A stretch of DNA of 64,000 nucleotides, from contig NZ_CP107532.1 of assembly GCF_025813715.1 (NCBI RefSeq), forward strand, positions 5,336,501 to 5,400,500, written 5' to 3'. This stretch comes from Methylobacterium sp. FF17. Lineage in GTDB: Bacteria > Pseudomonadota > Alphaproteobacteria > Rhizobiales > Beijerinckiaceae. Positions 18,336 through 28,783 of this stretch are shown piece after piece (the stretch's first letter is position 1; each line of letters starts with the position of its first letter). The position numbers and the translations under genes are program-made. Below the pieces are notes generated by a model. The model made no database searches. It was not told where the DNA came from and was given only the letters and a program-made list of their open reading frames with translations.

Positions 18336-18504
18336 AGCGGTTCAATGGGTGTGGATGCGCAACCCGGAGGGAAAGCCTTATGCGTTCCTCCGGGTCGTCC
18401 TCTCGCCTTGGGTTACGCTCGATCAAGCCTGCGAATGAACGGCCGCAAGTTGGTCCCTAACGCGGTCAAGGGAGGGATGAATGATCGGGCCGGATCGTCC
18501 AGCC

Positions 18505-18815
18505 TCAAACCTTCCAGTAGGCAAGCGTCCGAGACTTCCTGTCTCCGAGCAGAGTCGCGGCGAGGTATGAGAACTCGACAGCCGCCAGCATCAGCAGGGC
18601 GTTCAGCAGCACGGATGTCAGTGCCCGGTGGCTCAAGGCGCCTTCCACCCCAATGGCGACTGCCAAAACCGAGACGATGAGGAGCAGGGCGGGTCGGGTA
18701 ACCTAACGGATCGGCTCGCGGCGGCTCCGATCAGGACAAAACACGTGAGAAGCATTGTAACACCAGCGTGATGGCCGGTCAGACTACCTACGTACTCAAA
18801 TGTTACAAGTTCCAA
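18505..18815 (-). pseudogene. Frame-disrupted small membrane protein
   Basis: From 18702 down to the TGA at 18505-18507 one minus frame encodes a very protein-like two-helix membrane sequence (RPALLLIVSVLAVAIGVEGA, then SVLLNALLMLAAVEFSYLAA, ending LAYWKV). No ATG precedes it before an in-frame TAG at 18703-18705. The other minus frame starting at ATG 18815 gives a hydrophobic N-terminus and runs on out of frame. Either a frameshift has broken one gene or the gene starts at TTG 18666 or GTG 18648. No family is recognised. Confidence 0.4.
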
Positions 18816-18862
18816 CTATAGGCAGCTTTGTGCTCTGCGGTATTCCAGATGCACTGCAACAA

Positions 18863-19051
18863 CTAGCCAATAAGCAGCAGCAGTAAGCTGAATGCCGCCC
18901 ACGCAAGGAAGGCTATCCACGCGAGTGTCGCTCCGAAACTAAGCGCTAGGAAGAGCGGGATCGGAAGACGCCGAACGAAACGGTCCGCGGCGATGAGCAT
19001 GATGCGCCACGAACGCCTACCAGCAGGAGGCTCTGGGTCGTTCGCCTTCAT
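18863..19051 (-). CDS. Small single-pass membrane protein
   Basis: A 62-residue frame from ATG 19051: a basic N-terminal half (ADRFVRRLPIP) then about 28 hydrophobic residues to the end (LFLALSFGATLAWIAFLAWA). It looks like a tail-anchored or inner-membrane small protein of unknown role. An upstream TTG start at 19096 is possible. No clear Shine-Dalgarno sequence is seen, hence the moderate confidence. Confidence 0.45.
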   Translation of the reverse strand: MKANDPEPPAGRRSWRIMLIAADRFVRRLPIPLFLALSFGATLAWIAFLAWAAFSLLLLLIG

Positions 19052-19417
19052 CACGGGGATTTCGCTCGCCAACGGGACGCCTACTCGGAACGCCAAGCGC
19101 GTGGCGCCGGGAAGGGCAGAGTGAACGCCTCGCGGGTAGAAACCGTTGCGACAGTTGCAGCGTGGAAGGTTACCGTGGACTAGGTGGCATCGCGGCCTGC
19201 GCCCCTCACGCCATGGCGTCCAACCCTCTCGCGAGTCGATGCGCGTCCTCGACGATCACGATGCATCGGCCTTTCGGCGCGCGCACGTGCATGGGCGAGC
19301 CCCTGGGGGGCACACGGGTGGTGCGATGGAAGCGCATGGACCGGAAGGCGAACGCCGCCTTACCCCGCCGTGGCCGCGATGCAGGTGACTTCGCCCTATG
19401 GGCCGCCAACGCGCGTG
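19052..19417. other. Gap between small membrane protein and PAS chemoreceptor
   Basis: About 365 bp with Arg/Ala-rich frames on all strands and no supportable gene. It contains the 3' side of the leftward chemoreceptor transcript. Confidence 0.4.
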
Positions 19418-21112
19418 TTAGGCTGAGAGCGACTTGAGGCTGTGGGTGATCTCGGACACGCCGAGCGCCGCGGTCTGCATGTTGGTCGAGATGTCCTGCG
19501 TGACGGCGCTCTGTTCCTCGACGGCCGAGGCCACGCCCGTGACGAGGTCGCGGACCGAGGTGATCGACCGCGTCATCGCAGTGAGGGATCCGACGACGTC
19601 GCCCGAGATCTCCTGCATGGTCTGGATGTCCTCCGCGATCCGCCCGGTCGCGTTCGTCACCTGCTGGGACAGGAGCTTCACCTCGCCGGCGACGACCGCG
19701 AAGCCGCGGCCCGCCTCGCCGGCGCGCGCCGCCTCGATGGTGGCGTTCAGCGCCAGCAGGTTGATCTGCTCGCCTACGCCGCGGATCAGCTTGACGACCC
19801 CGTTCATCGAGGTCGCGGCGCAATCGAGCCGGGCGGTGGAACGGTCGGCCGCCTGCGCCCGGTCATGGATCGCGTCGACGTCGGCGCGCGAGCGGGAGAG
19901 GCTCTGCGCGATCTCGCGGATCGATGTGCTCAGTTCCTCCGCGGAGGACGCGACGGTCTGGACGTTCTCCAACGTCCTTTCGGATGCGCTTGCCACCCGG
20001 AGTTGCGCCGCCATCCTGTCGGAGACGTCGGTCGCGTACTTCACGATCTTGAACGGCCGTCCGTTCATGTCGAGGATCGGGTTGTAGGCGGCCTGGATCC
20101 AGACTTCCCCGGCGCCCTTGCCGATCCGACGGAACATGCCGGCCTGGAACTTGCCGGATCGCAGGTCGTCCCAGAGCCGACGGTAGTCGTCGGTCTTGGC
20201 GTAGGCGGCGTCGCAGAGGATGCTGTGATGCCGGCCGCGGATCTCCTCCATGCGGTAGCCGATGACGCGGAGGAAGTTCTCGTTGGCATCCAGGATCGTG
20301 CCGTCCATGCCGAAGTGGATGACGCCCTGCGAGCGGTTGATGGCCGAGACCTGGCCCATCATGTCGGCCGTCCGGAGCTTCTCGGCGGTCACGTCGGTCG
20401 CGAAACCCACCACCTTGTACGGCTTGCCACGGGCGTCGCGAATGGGATTGTAGATGGATTGCAGCCAGATCTCCCGTCCGCCCTTGGCGAGCCGCCGGTA
20501 CTCCGCCCGCTGGAACTCGCCGCCGCCGAGTGCCTCCCAGAACGCGCGGTATGCTGGGCTTTCCCGTTCGGGCGCAGCGACGAACATGCCGTGGTGCCGT
20601 CCCCTCACCTCCTCCAACGTGTAGCCGACGGTATCGAGGAAATTCGCGTTGGCGGTCAGGATGGTGCCGTCGGGCGTGAATTCGATGGATGCGCGCGACC
20701 GGCTGATCGCCGCGATCTGGGCTTGGTTGTCCGCGTTCAGGCGACACTGCTCGGTCACGTCGACCGCGGCCAGGACGATCCTCGCGACGCGTCCCCTACG
20801 GTCAACGACGGGCGCGTAGGTGGCCTGTAGCCAGACCTCCTCCCCATTCTTCCCGACACGGGGGAAAACGCCCTGCTGCGCCTCGCCCCGCGCCAGCGCC
20901 GACCAGAACTCCGTTTCAGTGCGATCCCGCGCGTCCGTGGACTCGACGAGGATCTCATGCCGCCGGCCCCGTACATCGTCGAGGGAGCGTCCCAGGATGC
21001 GCAGGAAGGACGCGTTCGCGTCGAGGAGGGTCCCGTCCGGGGTGAACTCGGCGACGGCCTGGATGCGCGCGAGGGCGGCGAACTTGGCGTCGGAAGCATG
21101 GCCGAACGGCAT
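19418..21112 (-). CDS. Soluble chemoreceptor with three tandem PAS domains
   Basis: A 564-residue protein with no membrane segment. Three near-identical PAS/PAC units (about 10-125, 130-250, 255-375) each show (G)T(I/L)L(D/T)AN-x-(N/S)FL and a WLQA/S-x-YNPI/APV motif, then DV(T/S) linking to the next. The C-terminal signalling domain has the tip sequence [20 protein letters not shown] and methylation-helix character. PAS repeats of this type often bind haem or flavin for aerotaxis or redox taxis; no cofactor residue can be assigned here. It is a cytoplasmic receptor with no adjacent che genes. Confidence 0.88.
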   Translation of the reverse strand: MPFGHASDAKFAALARIQAVAEFTPDGTLLDANASFLRILGRSLDDVRGRRHEILVESTDARDRTETEFWSALARGEAQQGVFPRVGKNGEEVWLQATYAPVVDRRGRVARIVLAAVDVTEQCRLNADNQAQIAAISRSRASIEFTPDGTILTANANFLDTVGYTLEEVRGRHHGMFVAAPERESPAYRAFWEALGGGEFQRAEYRRLAKGGREIWLQSIYNPIRDARGKPYKVVGFATDVTAEKLRTADMMGQVSAINRSQGVIHFGMDGTILDANENFLRVIGYRMEEIRGRHHSILCDAAYAKTDDYRRLWDDLRSGKFQAGMFRRIGKGAGEVWIQAAYNPILDMNGRPFKIVKYATDVSDRMAAQLRVASASERTLENVQTVASSAEELSTSIREIAQSLSRSRADVDAIHDRAQAADRSTARLDCAATSMNGVVKLIRGVGEQINLLALNATIEAARAGEAGRGFAVVAGEVKLLSQQVTNATGRIAEDIQTMQEISGDVVGSLTAMTRSITSVRDLVTGVASAVEEQSAVTQDISTNMQTAALGVSEITHSLKSLSA

Positions 21113-21245
21113 GGATCATCCCCGTAGACGGTTATTGGAACCTGTCGGGCGAACGAGGGCACCAGTCCGTCGTCGCTGCCGCGGTCGTGGGACAGAATGT
21201 GCCAAAAACCCCTAAGATTTTCCTAATCGGTCTACTCTCGCAGTC

Positions 21246-22046
21246 TTAACTTGAATTAATGCGAGTTCTGCGCACGCCTGCGGTCGCGACATCTTGTCCG
21301 AGGAAGACGATCCCGCGGTCTTCGAGCGTCAGGCGTACGGCCCGTACCGTCGGCGTACTCGCTTTCAGGTTGGCGGTACTTGCTTCGAACCGCTTGATGG
21401 TGTTCGCCGATACGCCCGAAAGTTCCGCAAGCCGATTGATGGACCAGTCGAGCAGGCCCCGGGCGGCGCGGATCTGCGCCCCACCGAGGAAGTGCGCACC
21501 GGGCAGGTCGTAGGGCACCGGCGAGGACATGCCGTTCTTGTCCGCGCGGCCCTGCCCCAACTCGCGCAGCCAGAGCTCGCCGACAACGATCTGCGCCAAG
21601 CCTGCCAGGCGCCGCACGTCGTCGGGATCGAAGGTGCGCGGCTCGCTGTCGATGATGCACAGGGAGCCGAGCCGGATCCCTGGGGCGACCGTGAGCGGGG
21701 CGCCCGCGTAGAAACGGATGAAGGGAGGACCGACCACGAGGGGATTGCCGGCGAACGTCGGGTTCGCACGAGCGTCCTCGACGACGAACACCGTGTCGTG
21801 CAGGATGGTATGGGTGCAGAACGCCTGGTCCCGAGGCGTGCCCGGGACATCGAGGCCGCACTTCGCCTTGAACCACTGCCTACTCTCGTCGATCAGCGAT
21901 ACGAGCGCGACCGGAACCCGGAACACCTCCTGCGCGATGCCCGCGATGCGGTCGAAGGCCGGCTCGGGCGGCGTGTCCAGGATCTGGAGCCGGTGCAGCG
22001 CGGTCAGGCGAAGGGCCTCGTTCGTCGCCATGGGACCTTGGTTCAT
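21246..22046 (-). CDS. GAF domain protein with C-terminal XRE-type helix-turn-helix
   Basis: A 266-residue protein. Residues about 10-165 are a GAF domain of the type that follows LDTPPE..FDRI (ALVSLIDESRQWFKAKCGLD, DQAFCTHTIL, FYAGAPL, GSLCIID). Residues about 190-260 form an XRE-like HTH (IRAARGLLDWSINRLAELSG, VSANTIKRFEA, VRAVRLTLEDRGIVFL). A direct GAF-to-HTH transducer would let a small ligand or redox state control DNA binding. GAGG lies 6 bases before ATG 22046; ATG 22031 is an alternative. It diverges from the next chemoreceptor gene. Confidence 0.8.
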   Translation of the reverse strand: MNQGPMATNEALRLTALHRLQILDTPPEPAFDRIAGIAQEVFRVPVALVSLIDESRQWFKAKCGLDVPGTPRDQAFCTHTILHDTVFVVEDARANPTFAGNPLVVGPPFIRFYAGAPLTVAPGIRLGSLCIIDSEPRTFDPDDVRRLAGLAQIVVGELWLRELGQGRADKNGMSSPVPYDLPGAHFLGGAQIRAARGLLDWSINRLAELSGVSANTIKRFEASTANLKASTPTVRAVRLTLEDRGIVFLGQDVATAGVRRTRINSS

Positions 22047-22530
22047 CCGCACCTCGACTAAGATGGTATGCCCGCACATCGAACATCCGGGTCCTTCTCG
22101 GCAGCGAGAGCCTCTGCGAGATGCGCGCCAGAGCGAGGAAGCCGACCGCCTCGGATTCGGGACTGGGCTCGGCAACCCCGGTCTCGTTGCCGGCGCCGGT
22201 AAGGCGCCATACCGGCACCCGATGGCTAAGAAGGACGATGGCCACAATAGCCGAGCCGGTTCAGGGGAGGGCATTGTCGAGCGAAGGTCAGTCATGCGCC
22301 GACTGCACCCAGACGGAAGAGTTCTCGCACCACCGTCCAAGTCGAGCGGTGCGCGGCCGCCAAATGCACGTCCGCATGTCGCGGACATGGTCGGATCGCG
22401 GAGCGGGATGTCCCCGATCTCCTTTCCGCCTCACGTTTTCGAGAGGATTAAGGTTTCCGGGCTATGAACCATGCAGTTCGAACGACCTCCGACGCGAAGC
22501 CGCCCGGGCGTCGATAGTCACGGATTCGCC
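22047..22530. other. Divergent intergenic region between GAF-HTH and chemoreceptor genes
   Basis: About 480 bp holding the promoters of both genes. The rightward frame is open from 22471, but its first 20 residues (Pro/Arg-rich) are not receptor-like, so they are left out. No inverted repeat large enough to call an operator was noted. Confidence 0.4.
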
Positions 22531-24216
22531 ATGCGCCTCTCGCTCAAAGCCACCCTTGCCTCGCTCTTCGCACTCATCGCACTTGTCTCGGTGGGCCAGG
22601 CCTTTCTCAGCATCCACGACTTCGGTTCGATCCGAGGCAACATCGACGACCTGGCGCGCAACCGGCTGCCCTCCGTGGATGCGATCAACCGGATCAACAC
22701 GGCCACCCGGGACAACCGCGTCAAGCTCTACCGCCTTGTCGTGGCATCCGGCACGCCGGAGGCCCTCGCCGAGAACAGGAAGGCCGTAGCCCAGGCAAGG
22801 GAGTCCTTGGCCCGGCTCGGGACGGTGTATCGAGCCCTGATCAGCTCGCCCGAGGAGGCTGCCGCATACGAGCGCTATTCGGTCCTCTCGGGCCGGTACA
22901 CGAGCGAGCAGGAGGCCGTCATGGCGTCGGTCGACGCCGGACGGGTGAGCGAAGCGCTTGCGCATCTCGTACGGCCGGACATGGGCCAGATCGCGAAGGA
23001 CATGGCAAAGTCCCTCGAAGACGGGATCGACCTGAACAAGCAGGCCGCCGAGGCGAGCGCGCGCGCCGGACTCGACAGCGAGGGCGCCGCCGTACGGAAT
23101 GCATACGTCGCGATGGGCATCGCCGTCGCGGCCTCGATGGGAGCCGCGCTGTTCAGCCTGGTGGGCATCTCGCGTCCCATCGCGGACATGACGGTGGCCA
23201 TGCGTACGCTCGCCGAAGGGGACGCCGGCGTGCGGGTCCCGAGCGTTGGCCGGGGCGACGAGATCGGCGCGATGGCAGCGGCCGTGCAGGTCTTCAAGGA
23301 CAACCTAGTCCACGCCCGGCAGATGGAGGCGGAGACGGCCCTTGCGAGATCCGGTGCGGAGGTCCAGCGCAGGCAAGCCATGCACGACGTGGCCGACCGG
23401 TTCGAGTCGGCGGTCGGCGGGATCGTCGGCGGCGTGACCGCCGCCGCCTCGCAATTGCAATCCACCGCCCAGGGCATGGCAGGCACCGCCAGGGCCACGG
23501 CCGACCGGTCGGGTGCCGTGGCGGCCGCGGCGGAGGAGGCCGCCTCGAACGTGGGGACCGTGGCAGCCGCGGCGGAGGAGCTCGGCGCCTCCGTACAGGA
23601 GATCAGCCGGCAGGTGTCGGGCTCCGCCGCGCTCGCGCAGGCCGCGGTCCGCGAGGCCGCACATACGGCCGACCTCGTGCAGGACCTGAGCGCCGCGGTG
23701 GCAAAGGTCGGCGACGTGGTGACCCTGATCACGAGCATCGCCGGCCAGACCAACCTGCTGGCGCTGAACGCCACCATCGAGGCGGCCCGCGCCGGCGAGG
23801 CCGGCCGTGGCTTCGCCGTGGTCGCCTCGGAGGTCAAGGAGCTCGCGAACCAGACCGCGCGCGCCACCGACGAGATCGGAGGGCATATCGCCCGTATCCA
23901 GGGTTCGACGAGCCAGGCCGTGTCGGCCATCTCTGCCATCACCGTGCGCATCCGCGAGATCAGCCAGGTGGCGACGACGATTGCGGCAGCCGTCGAGGAG
24001 CAGGGCGCGGCTACCCAGGAGATCGTGCGCAACGTCGGTCAGGCTGCGACCGGGACGAGCGAGGTCACCGAGAACATAGCGGGGGTTGCGGGTGCTGCAG
24101 GCGAGACCGGCGCGGCTGCAAGCCAGATGCTCGCCTCGGCCGCCGAACTCTCCCAACGGTCCGGGCAACTGGATAGCGAGATCGCGCGCTTCCTCGCGAC
24201 CGTAAGGGCGGCGTGA
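22531..24216 (+). CDS. Transmembrane methyl-accepting chemotaxis protein
   Basis: A 561-residue receptor: TM1 ([20 protein letters not shown]), a four-helix-bundle periplasmic sensor (about 30-190, with [20 protein letters not shown] typical of 4HB_MCP), TM2 ([20 protein letters not shown]), HAMP (about 215-265) and the signalling domain with tip [20 protein letters not shown]. Small polar or aromatic ligands are usual for the 4HB sensor. ATG 22531 places TM1 at the N-terminus. A 98-residue gene follows after 7 bases. Confidence 0.9.
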   Translation: MRLSLKATLASLFALIALVSVGQAFLSIHDFGSIRGNIDDLARNRLPSVDAINRINTATRDNRVKLYRLVVASGTPEALAENRKAVAQARESLARLGTVYRALISSPEEAAAYERYSVLSGRYTSEQEAVMASVDAGRVSEALAHLVRPDMGQIAKDMAKSLEDGIDLNKQAAEASARAGLDSEGAAVRNAYVAMGIAVAASMGAALFSLVGISRPIADMTVAMRTLAEGDAGVRVPSVGRGDEIGAMAAAVQVFKDNLVHARQMEAETALARSGAEVQRRQAMHDVADRFESAVGGIVGGVTAAASQLQSTAQGMAGTARATADRSGAVAAAAEEAASNVGTVAAAAEELGASVQEISRQVSGSAALAQAAVREAAHTADLVQDLSAAVAKVGDVVTLITSIAGQTNLLALNATIEAARAGEAGRGFAVVASEVKELANQTARATDEIGGHIARIQGSTSQAVSAISAITVRIREISQVATTIAAAVEEQGAATQEIVRNVGQAATGTSEVTENIAGVAGAAGETGAAASQMLASAAELSQRSGQLDSEIARFLATVRAA

Positions 24217-24223
24217 GGCGAGA

Positions 24224-24520
24224 ATGGCCAACATCCATGCACTTCCGGTCGTCCTCGGCCCTGAGGGGGCACGGCGCCTGCTTGCCGACCTCGCCCACCT
24301 TCACGCGAGCGGAGCCTGCCCCGGGCCACGCACGGCACAGATCGATGCGCTGGTGCGGTCATTGAGAGACCAAATCCGGATGCTGTCCGTGATGGTCGAG
24401 AGCCTCACGGCGGAGCTCGCGGTTGGCGATGCCGACACCGACGAAGCGCAGCGAGCCGTTGCCAGGCTCATCGGGTCGGTCGAGCGTGCGATGGCCTCGG
24501 CGAACGCCTGTCGCGAATAG
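24224..24520 (+). CDS. Hypothetical helical protein downstream of chemoreceptor
   Basis: A 98-residue, mostly helical protein (GARRLLADLAHLHASG, QIDALVRSLRDQIRMLSVMV, then DEAQRAVARLIGSVERAM). No family recognised. It begins 7 bases after the chemoreceptor stop, so it is probably co-transcribed; the helical heptad pattern could support binding to the receptor or self-association, which is inference. Confidence 0.6.
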   Translation: MANIHALPVVLGPEGARRLLADLAHLHASGACPGPRTAQIDALVRSLRDQIRMLSVMVESLTAELAVGDADTDEAQRAVARLIGSVERAMASANACRE

Positions 24521-24578
24521 GCGAGCCCGAAGCGTCGGCCATCGCTCGGGACCCGGTCGTGGCGCCCGTCCTTCCTTC

Positions 24579-24839
24579 CTAGGATTCGGAGCCCGTGCGT
24601 TCCGGATGGCAGTCGGCGGCCAGGTTCAGCCGGACCGTGCAGAGCTCCGCCCCCTGCGCGTCACGGACGAAGGCCACAAAATCGCGCCTCCCGTCACGCG
24701 GCGGAGCCTCCCGACCGATGTCGGGAAGCGCCCCGATGGCGGCATCACGGGCGGCCTGCAGGTTCTCGTATTCCTGGCCCTCCTCGTCCTTCAGCCAAAG
24801 CGTGCCGTCCTGGAAATCGATGAAATAACGAGGCATCAC
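24579..24839 (-). CDS. DUF6894 family protein
   Basis: An 86-residue protein starting MMPRYFIDFQDG with EGQEYENLQAARDAAIGAL, the family core seen also at 4128-4388. It converges on the preceding 98-residue gene and diverges from a Crp/Fnr gene about 200 bp away. Function is unknown. Confidence 0.8.
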   Translation of the reverse strand: MMPRYFIDFQDGTLWLKDEEGQEYENLQAARDAAIGALPDIGREAPPRDGRRDFVAFVRDAQGAELCTVRLNLAADCHPERTGSES

Positions 24840-25041
24840 AAAGCGCGTTCTGGGGAAGGCGAACCTTTACGTACCTAGAAATCACCTCGGCGCGGAAGGT
24901 TGCATACGTTAAGCCGAAGGCTGGCCTCGCTACCGGGAAAAACGACGCGGCCGCCCGGTTGTGTGCACTAATAGACAGACATGGCGCCAAGCGTTGCGTT
25001 AAGCCTCGCGCCCGATACAGTCAGAAACACGCCGCCGGTCC

Positions 25042-25833
25042 ATGCTTCCCGACATCGACACCCTGATCAGCGGCAACCTGCTCCTCAGCGCCTTGCGCTT
25101 GCCTGACCAAGCCCTGCTCAAGCCCCATCTGGAGGTCACCGAATACCGTCGCGGCGACATCCTTTTCGACGCCGGGGAGGATGTGACCTTCATTTCCTTT
25201 CCCCTCGGCGAATGCGTGGCGGCCCTCGTCATCGCGCTGCGGGACGGGCGTACCGTGGAGACCGCGACGGTCGGGCACGAGGGAGCGATTGGAGGCGTGG
25301 TCAGCCAGGGCTCGCTGCCGGCCTTCAGCCGCGCGGTGGTGCAGGTCCCTGGCTCGGTGCTCCGTATCGAGGCCACGGTGCTGCAGCGGATCAAGCAGGC
25401 TTCGCCGGGCCTGCGCAACCTGATCACCCGCTATTCCGACTGCCTGCTTGCGCAGGTCCTGCAGTCGGTGGCGTGCAACGCCAGCCACACCATCGAGGCG
25501 CGCTGCGCCCGCTGGCTGCTGAGCCTTCAGGATCGGATAGGCGGCGACGTCCTGCCCGTCACGCACGAGGTCCTGGCCGAACTCCTCGGCGTGCAGCGCT
25601 CCTATCTGACGCGCACGCTCCGGACCCTGCAGGCGCAGGGCCTGATCCAGCTCCGACGGGGACGCATCGTCATCGCGAGCCGTCCAGCCATGGAGGATGC
25701 CTCCTGCGAGTGCCATGGCGCGGTCAAGCGCCATTTCGAGAGCGTGCTCGGCGCCGTCTACAACGCTTCCGGAACGCTGATGTCCCTGCGTCCCCGTTCG
25801 GTCGAGGACAGCCCTGCGTGCCAGGCCGTCTGA
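25042..25833 (+). CDS. Crp/Fnr-family transcription regulator
   Basis: A 263-residue protein: cNMP-binding-type barrel (about 20-140, YRRGDILFDAGEDVTFISFP) and winged helix (about 170-225, LAELLGVQRSYLTRTLRTLQ). There is no FNR-type N-terminal Cys cluster and no E-x-x-S-R recognition helix, so it is neither FNR nor FixK. It lies 13 bases before a large sensor kinase gene, implying an operon and possibly a shared pathway. Its closest relative in the window is the regulator at 3416-4126. Confidence 0.85.
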   Translation: MLPDIDTLISGNLLLSALRLPDQALLKPHLEVTEYRRGDILFDAGEDVTFISFPLGECVAALVIALRDGRTVETATVGHEGAIGGVVSQGSLPAFSRAVVQVPGSVLRIEATVLQRIKQASPGLRNLITRYSDCLLAQVLQSVACNASHTIEARCARWLLSLQDRIGGDVLPVTHEVLAELLGVQRSYLTRTLRTLQAQGLIQLRRGRIVIASRPAMEDASCECHGAVKRHFESVLGAVYNASGTLMSLRPRSVEDSPACQAV

Positions 25834-25846
25834 GGGTGGCGTCGCC

Positions 25847-28525
25847 GTGACGGAACCGAACGCGCTGCCTGGGCAGTCCCGACCGCCATGGACAGAGTGC
25901 ACGCGGCTGGCCACCCTCGATGCTTACGGTATCCTCGATACGCCGCGCGAGCAGGGCTTCGACGATGTCGCCGCGCTGGCGGCCGAGATCTGCGGCACGC
26001 CGATGGCGGCCGTGGCGTTCGTCGGCGAGGGACGCCAGTTCCTCAAGGCGGAGGTCGGGCTCGGCGGACTGGGGGCGCCGTTCGACACCTCGTGCTGGCG
26101 TCGGGCCGTCTTGCAGGATGATTTCCTGCACGTGCCGGACGCGACGAAGGACGGGCGTCTTGCGGGCGATCCGCTCGTGACGGGAGAGCCGGCTCTGCGC
26201 TTCTATGCCGGGGTCCTTCTCAGAGGCGACGGAGACCAACCCATCGGCACGGTCTGCGTCCTCGATACCCGGCCGCGCGATCTGACCGAGACGCAGCGGG
26301 CGAGCCTTCGTCGCCTGGCACGCCAAGCCATGGCCCAGCTGGAACTCCGCCGCTCCGCCCGCATCCGGCAGGCCGACAGGGAGCTTCAGGACCGCATCCT
26401 GGAGAGCGCGACGGACTACGCGATCATCGTGACGGACCTTGGCGGCCGGGTGACCCGCTGGAACGTCGGCGCCGAGGGGATCCTCGGCTGGCGCGAGGAG
26501 GAGATGCTGGGCGCGTCGACCCACCGGTTCTTCACGCCGGAGGACCGTGCAGCAAGGCGGCCCGAGATCGAGATGGGCCTCGCGTTGGAGCGCGGCTCCG
26601 CACCGGACGAGCGCTGGCACGTTCGAAACGGGGGCGAGCGGTTCTGGGCCAGCGGCGAGATGATGCTACTGAGGACCGCGCACGGCGAGATCCGGGGATT
26701 CCTGAAGATCCTGCGCGACCGAACCCGCCAACGCGCGGACGAGGCCGAACGGAATGCCACCGAGCTGCGCTTCCGCTCGCTGGTCGAGGTCAGCCCCCAG
26801 GTGGTCTGGTTCGGTGACGCGGCGGGCAACATCACCTACTGCAACGCCCATTGGTACGAGTTCACCGGCCTGACGCCAGGCGATGCCGGCGGGGACGCCT
26901 GGATCGACGCGATCCATCCCGACCATCGCGAGCGCGTGCTGGGCGTCTGGGCGGACGCCATCGCCGCCGAGGGGACCTACGAGATCGAGATCCCGTTCCG
27001 CCGGGCAAGCGACGGTGGGTACCGCTGGTTCCTCGCCCGCGGCAAGCCGGTCCGCGATGCGTCCGGTTCCGTGGAAAGCTGGATCGGCATCGCCCTCGAC
27101 ATCCACGACCGCCGGCAGGCCGACGCGGATCTCCGCGACGTCAGGGACCGGCTGCGCCTGGCCGTCGAGGCCGCCGACATCGGCATCTTCGACTACGACC
27201 TGATCGGAGGCAAACTGGACTGGGACATGCGTGTGCGCGCGCTCTTCGGCGTGGGCCCGGATGAGCCGGTGACCTACGACACGTTCCTGGCCGGCCTGCA
27301 TCCGGACGACCGGGCCTGGGTGGACGAGGCGGTGCGGACTGTTCTCGACCCGGCCGGCCGAGGCGCATGCGATATCGCCTACCGCACCGTCGGTTTGCGG
27401 GATGGCATCGAGCGCTGGGTGGCGGCCAAGGGCCAGGTGTTGTTCGCGCAGGGACGTGCGATGCGTTTCGTCGGCACGGTGCGCGACATCACGGAGAGCC
27501 GACGCGCGGAGCAGGAGCTGCGCGAGACGGAGGAGCGCTACCGCCTGGCCTCGCGTGCCACCAACGATGCCATCTGGGACTGGGATCTCGCGAGCGACCA
27601 CATCCGCTGGAACGAGGCCGTGCAGACCCTTTTCGGGTATGCCCCGGACGGGGTCGGCGCGAGCGGCGCATGGTGGAAGTCGCGCATCCGCCCGGAGGAC
27701 CGCGACCGCGTCCGGAGCGGCATCCATGCCGTGATCGACGGCGGGGCGGAGCACTGGCGGGACGAGTACCGGTTCCTGCGCGCCGACGGCTCCTATGCGG
27801 ATATCCTCGACCGTGGCTACGTCCTGCGCGACCAGGACGGACAGGCGGTGCGCATGATCGGGGCGATGCTGGACATCACTGCGCGCAAGCGGGCGGAGGA
27901 ACACCAGCGGCTGCTCACCGGCGAGCTGCAGCACCGGGTCAAGAACACCCTGGCGCTCGTCCAGGCCATCGCCAGCCAGACGCTCCGCGGGGCGACGGAC
28001 GTCGACGAGATGCGCGAGGCCCTCGCGGCGCGCCTGATCTCGCTGGGCCGCGCCCACGACATCCTGACCGAGGCCAGCTGGACGGCGGCACCGATCATGG
28101 ATGTCGTCGAGGGCGCACTCGGCATCCACCGACAGCCGGATTCCGCCCGGCTTCGGATCGGCGGCCCGAACGTGCTCCTGGCCGCCAAGCCCGCCTTATC
28201 GCTGGCCCTTGCCCTGCACGAGCTCGCGACCAACGCGGCGAAGTACGGTGCGCTCTCGAACGAGGTCGGCGTGGTGGACCTGCGCTGGCACGTGTCGGAC
28301 GAGGACGACACGCCGCGGCTGCGCCTGATCTGGTCTGAGCATGGCGGACCGCCCATGCCGGGACCACCGGCACGGCGAGGGTTCGGGTCACGCCTGATCG
28401 AGCGGAGTTTCGACGCCGAGGCAGGTGGGGAGGTCAGGCTCACCTATGCGCCGACCGGATTGACATGCCGCCTGCAGGTGGCGCTCTCCGCAAACCAGGA
28501 CCAGCGTGGTGACGCCGCGGCCTAG
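25847..28525 (+). CDS. GAF/multi-PAS HWE-family sensor histidine kinase
   Basis: An 892-residue soluble kinase: GAF (about 20-175, starting LDAYGILDTPREQGFDD), then four PAS/PAC units (about 190-305, 310-430, 435-555, 560-685), then an HWE-type kinase core. The phospho-acceptor is in ELQHRVKNTLALVQAIASQT (about residue 699) and the ATPase N-box is ALHELATNAAKYGALS. HWE kinases signal to diverse receivers and are frequent in Rhizobiales stress or light responses; no LOV Cys motif is visible in these PAS domains. It is co-directional with, and 13 bases from, the Crp gene. Confidence 0.9.
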   Translation: MTEPNALPGQSRPPWTECTRLATLDAYGILDTPREQGFDDVAALAAEICGTPMAAVAFVGEGRQFLKAEVGLGGLGAPFDTSCWRRAVLQDDFLHVPDATKDGRLAGDPLVTGEPALRFYAGVLLRGDGDQPIGTVCVLDTRPRDLTETQRASLRRLARQAMAQLELRRSARIRQADRELQDRILESATDYAIIVTDLGGRVTRWNVGAEGILGWREEEMLGASTHRFFTPEDRAARRPEIEMGLALERGSAPDERWHVRNGGERFWASGEMMLLRTAHGEIRGFLKILRDRTRQRADEAERNATELRFRSLVEVSPQVVWFGDAAGNITYCNAHWYEFTGLTPGDAGGDAWIDAIHPDHRERVLGVWADAIAAEGTYEIEIPFRRASDGGYRWFLARGKPVRDASGSVESWIGIALDIHDRRQADADLRDVRDRLRLAVEAADIGIFDYDLIGGKLDWDMRVRALFGVGPDEPVTYDTFLAGLHPDDRAWVDEAVRTVLDPAGRGACDIAYRTVGLRDGIERWVAAKGQVLFAQGRAMRFVGTVRDITESRRAEQELRETEERYRLASRATNDAIWDWDLASDHIRWNEAVQTLFGYAPDGVGASGAWWKSRIRPEDRDRVRSGIHAVIDGGAEHWRDEYRFLRADGSYADILDRGYVLRDQDGQAVRMIGAMLDITARKRAEEHQRLLTGELQHRVKNTLALVQAIASQTLRGATDVDEMREALAARLISLGRAHDILTEASWTAAPIMDVVEGALGIHRQPDSARLRIGGPNVLLAAKPALSLALALHELATNAAKYGALSNEVGVVDLRWHVSDEDDTPRLRLIWSEHGGPPMPGPPARRGFGSRLIERSFDAEAGGEVRLTYAPTGLTCRLQVALSANQDQRGDAAA

Positions 28526-28783
28526 CATCGGCGCCACTCGACGAGGCAGCGTCGCGCGAGCGAGCGCTCCATCCTCCCATCGGACCGGCGGTCGATCCTG
28601 ATGCTACGTCCCGGGCTTTACCCTTGGATGGTGGAGCGAATTGGATGCACCTGCTCGGCCGTGCCCTGAGCGACCCAGGCTTGAACGAACGGATGGCGCC
28701 TTGGATCGATGGCGACCATCCCGTGCGGTGCACATGGCAGCAACGATGAACCGGACAGATTAGGTCCGCCTCCCGGCTTCCTA

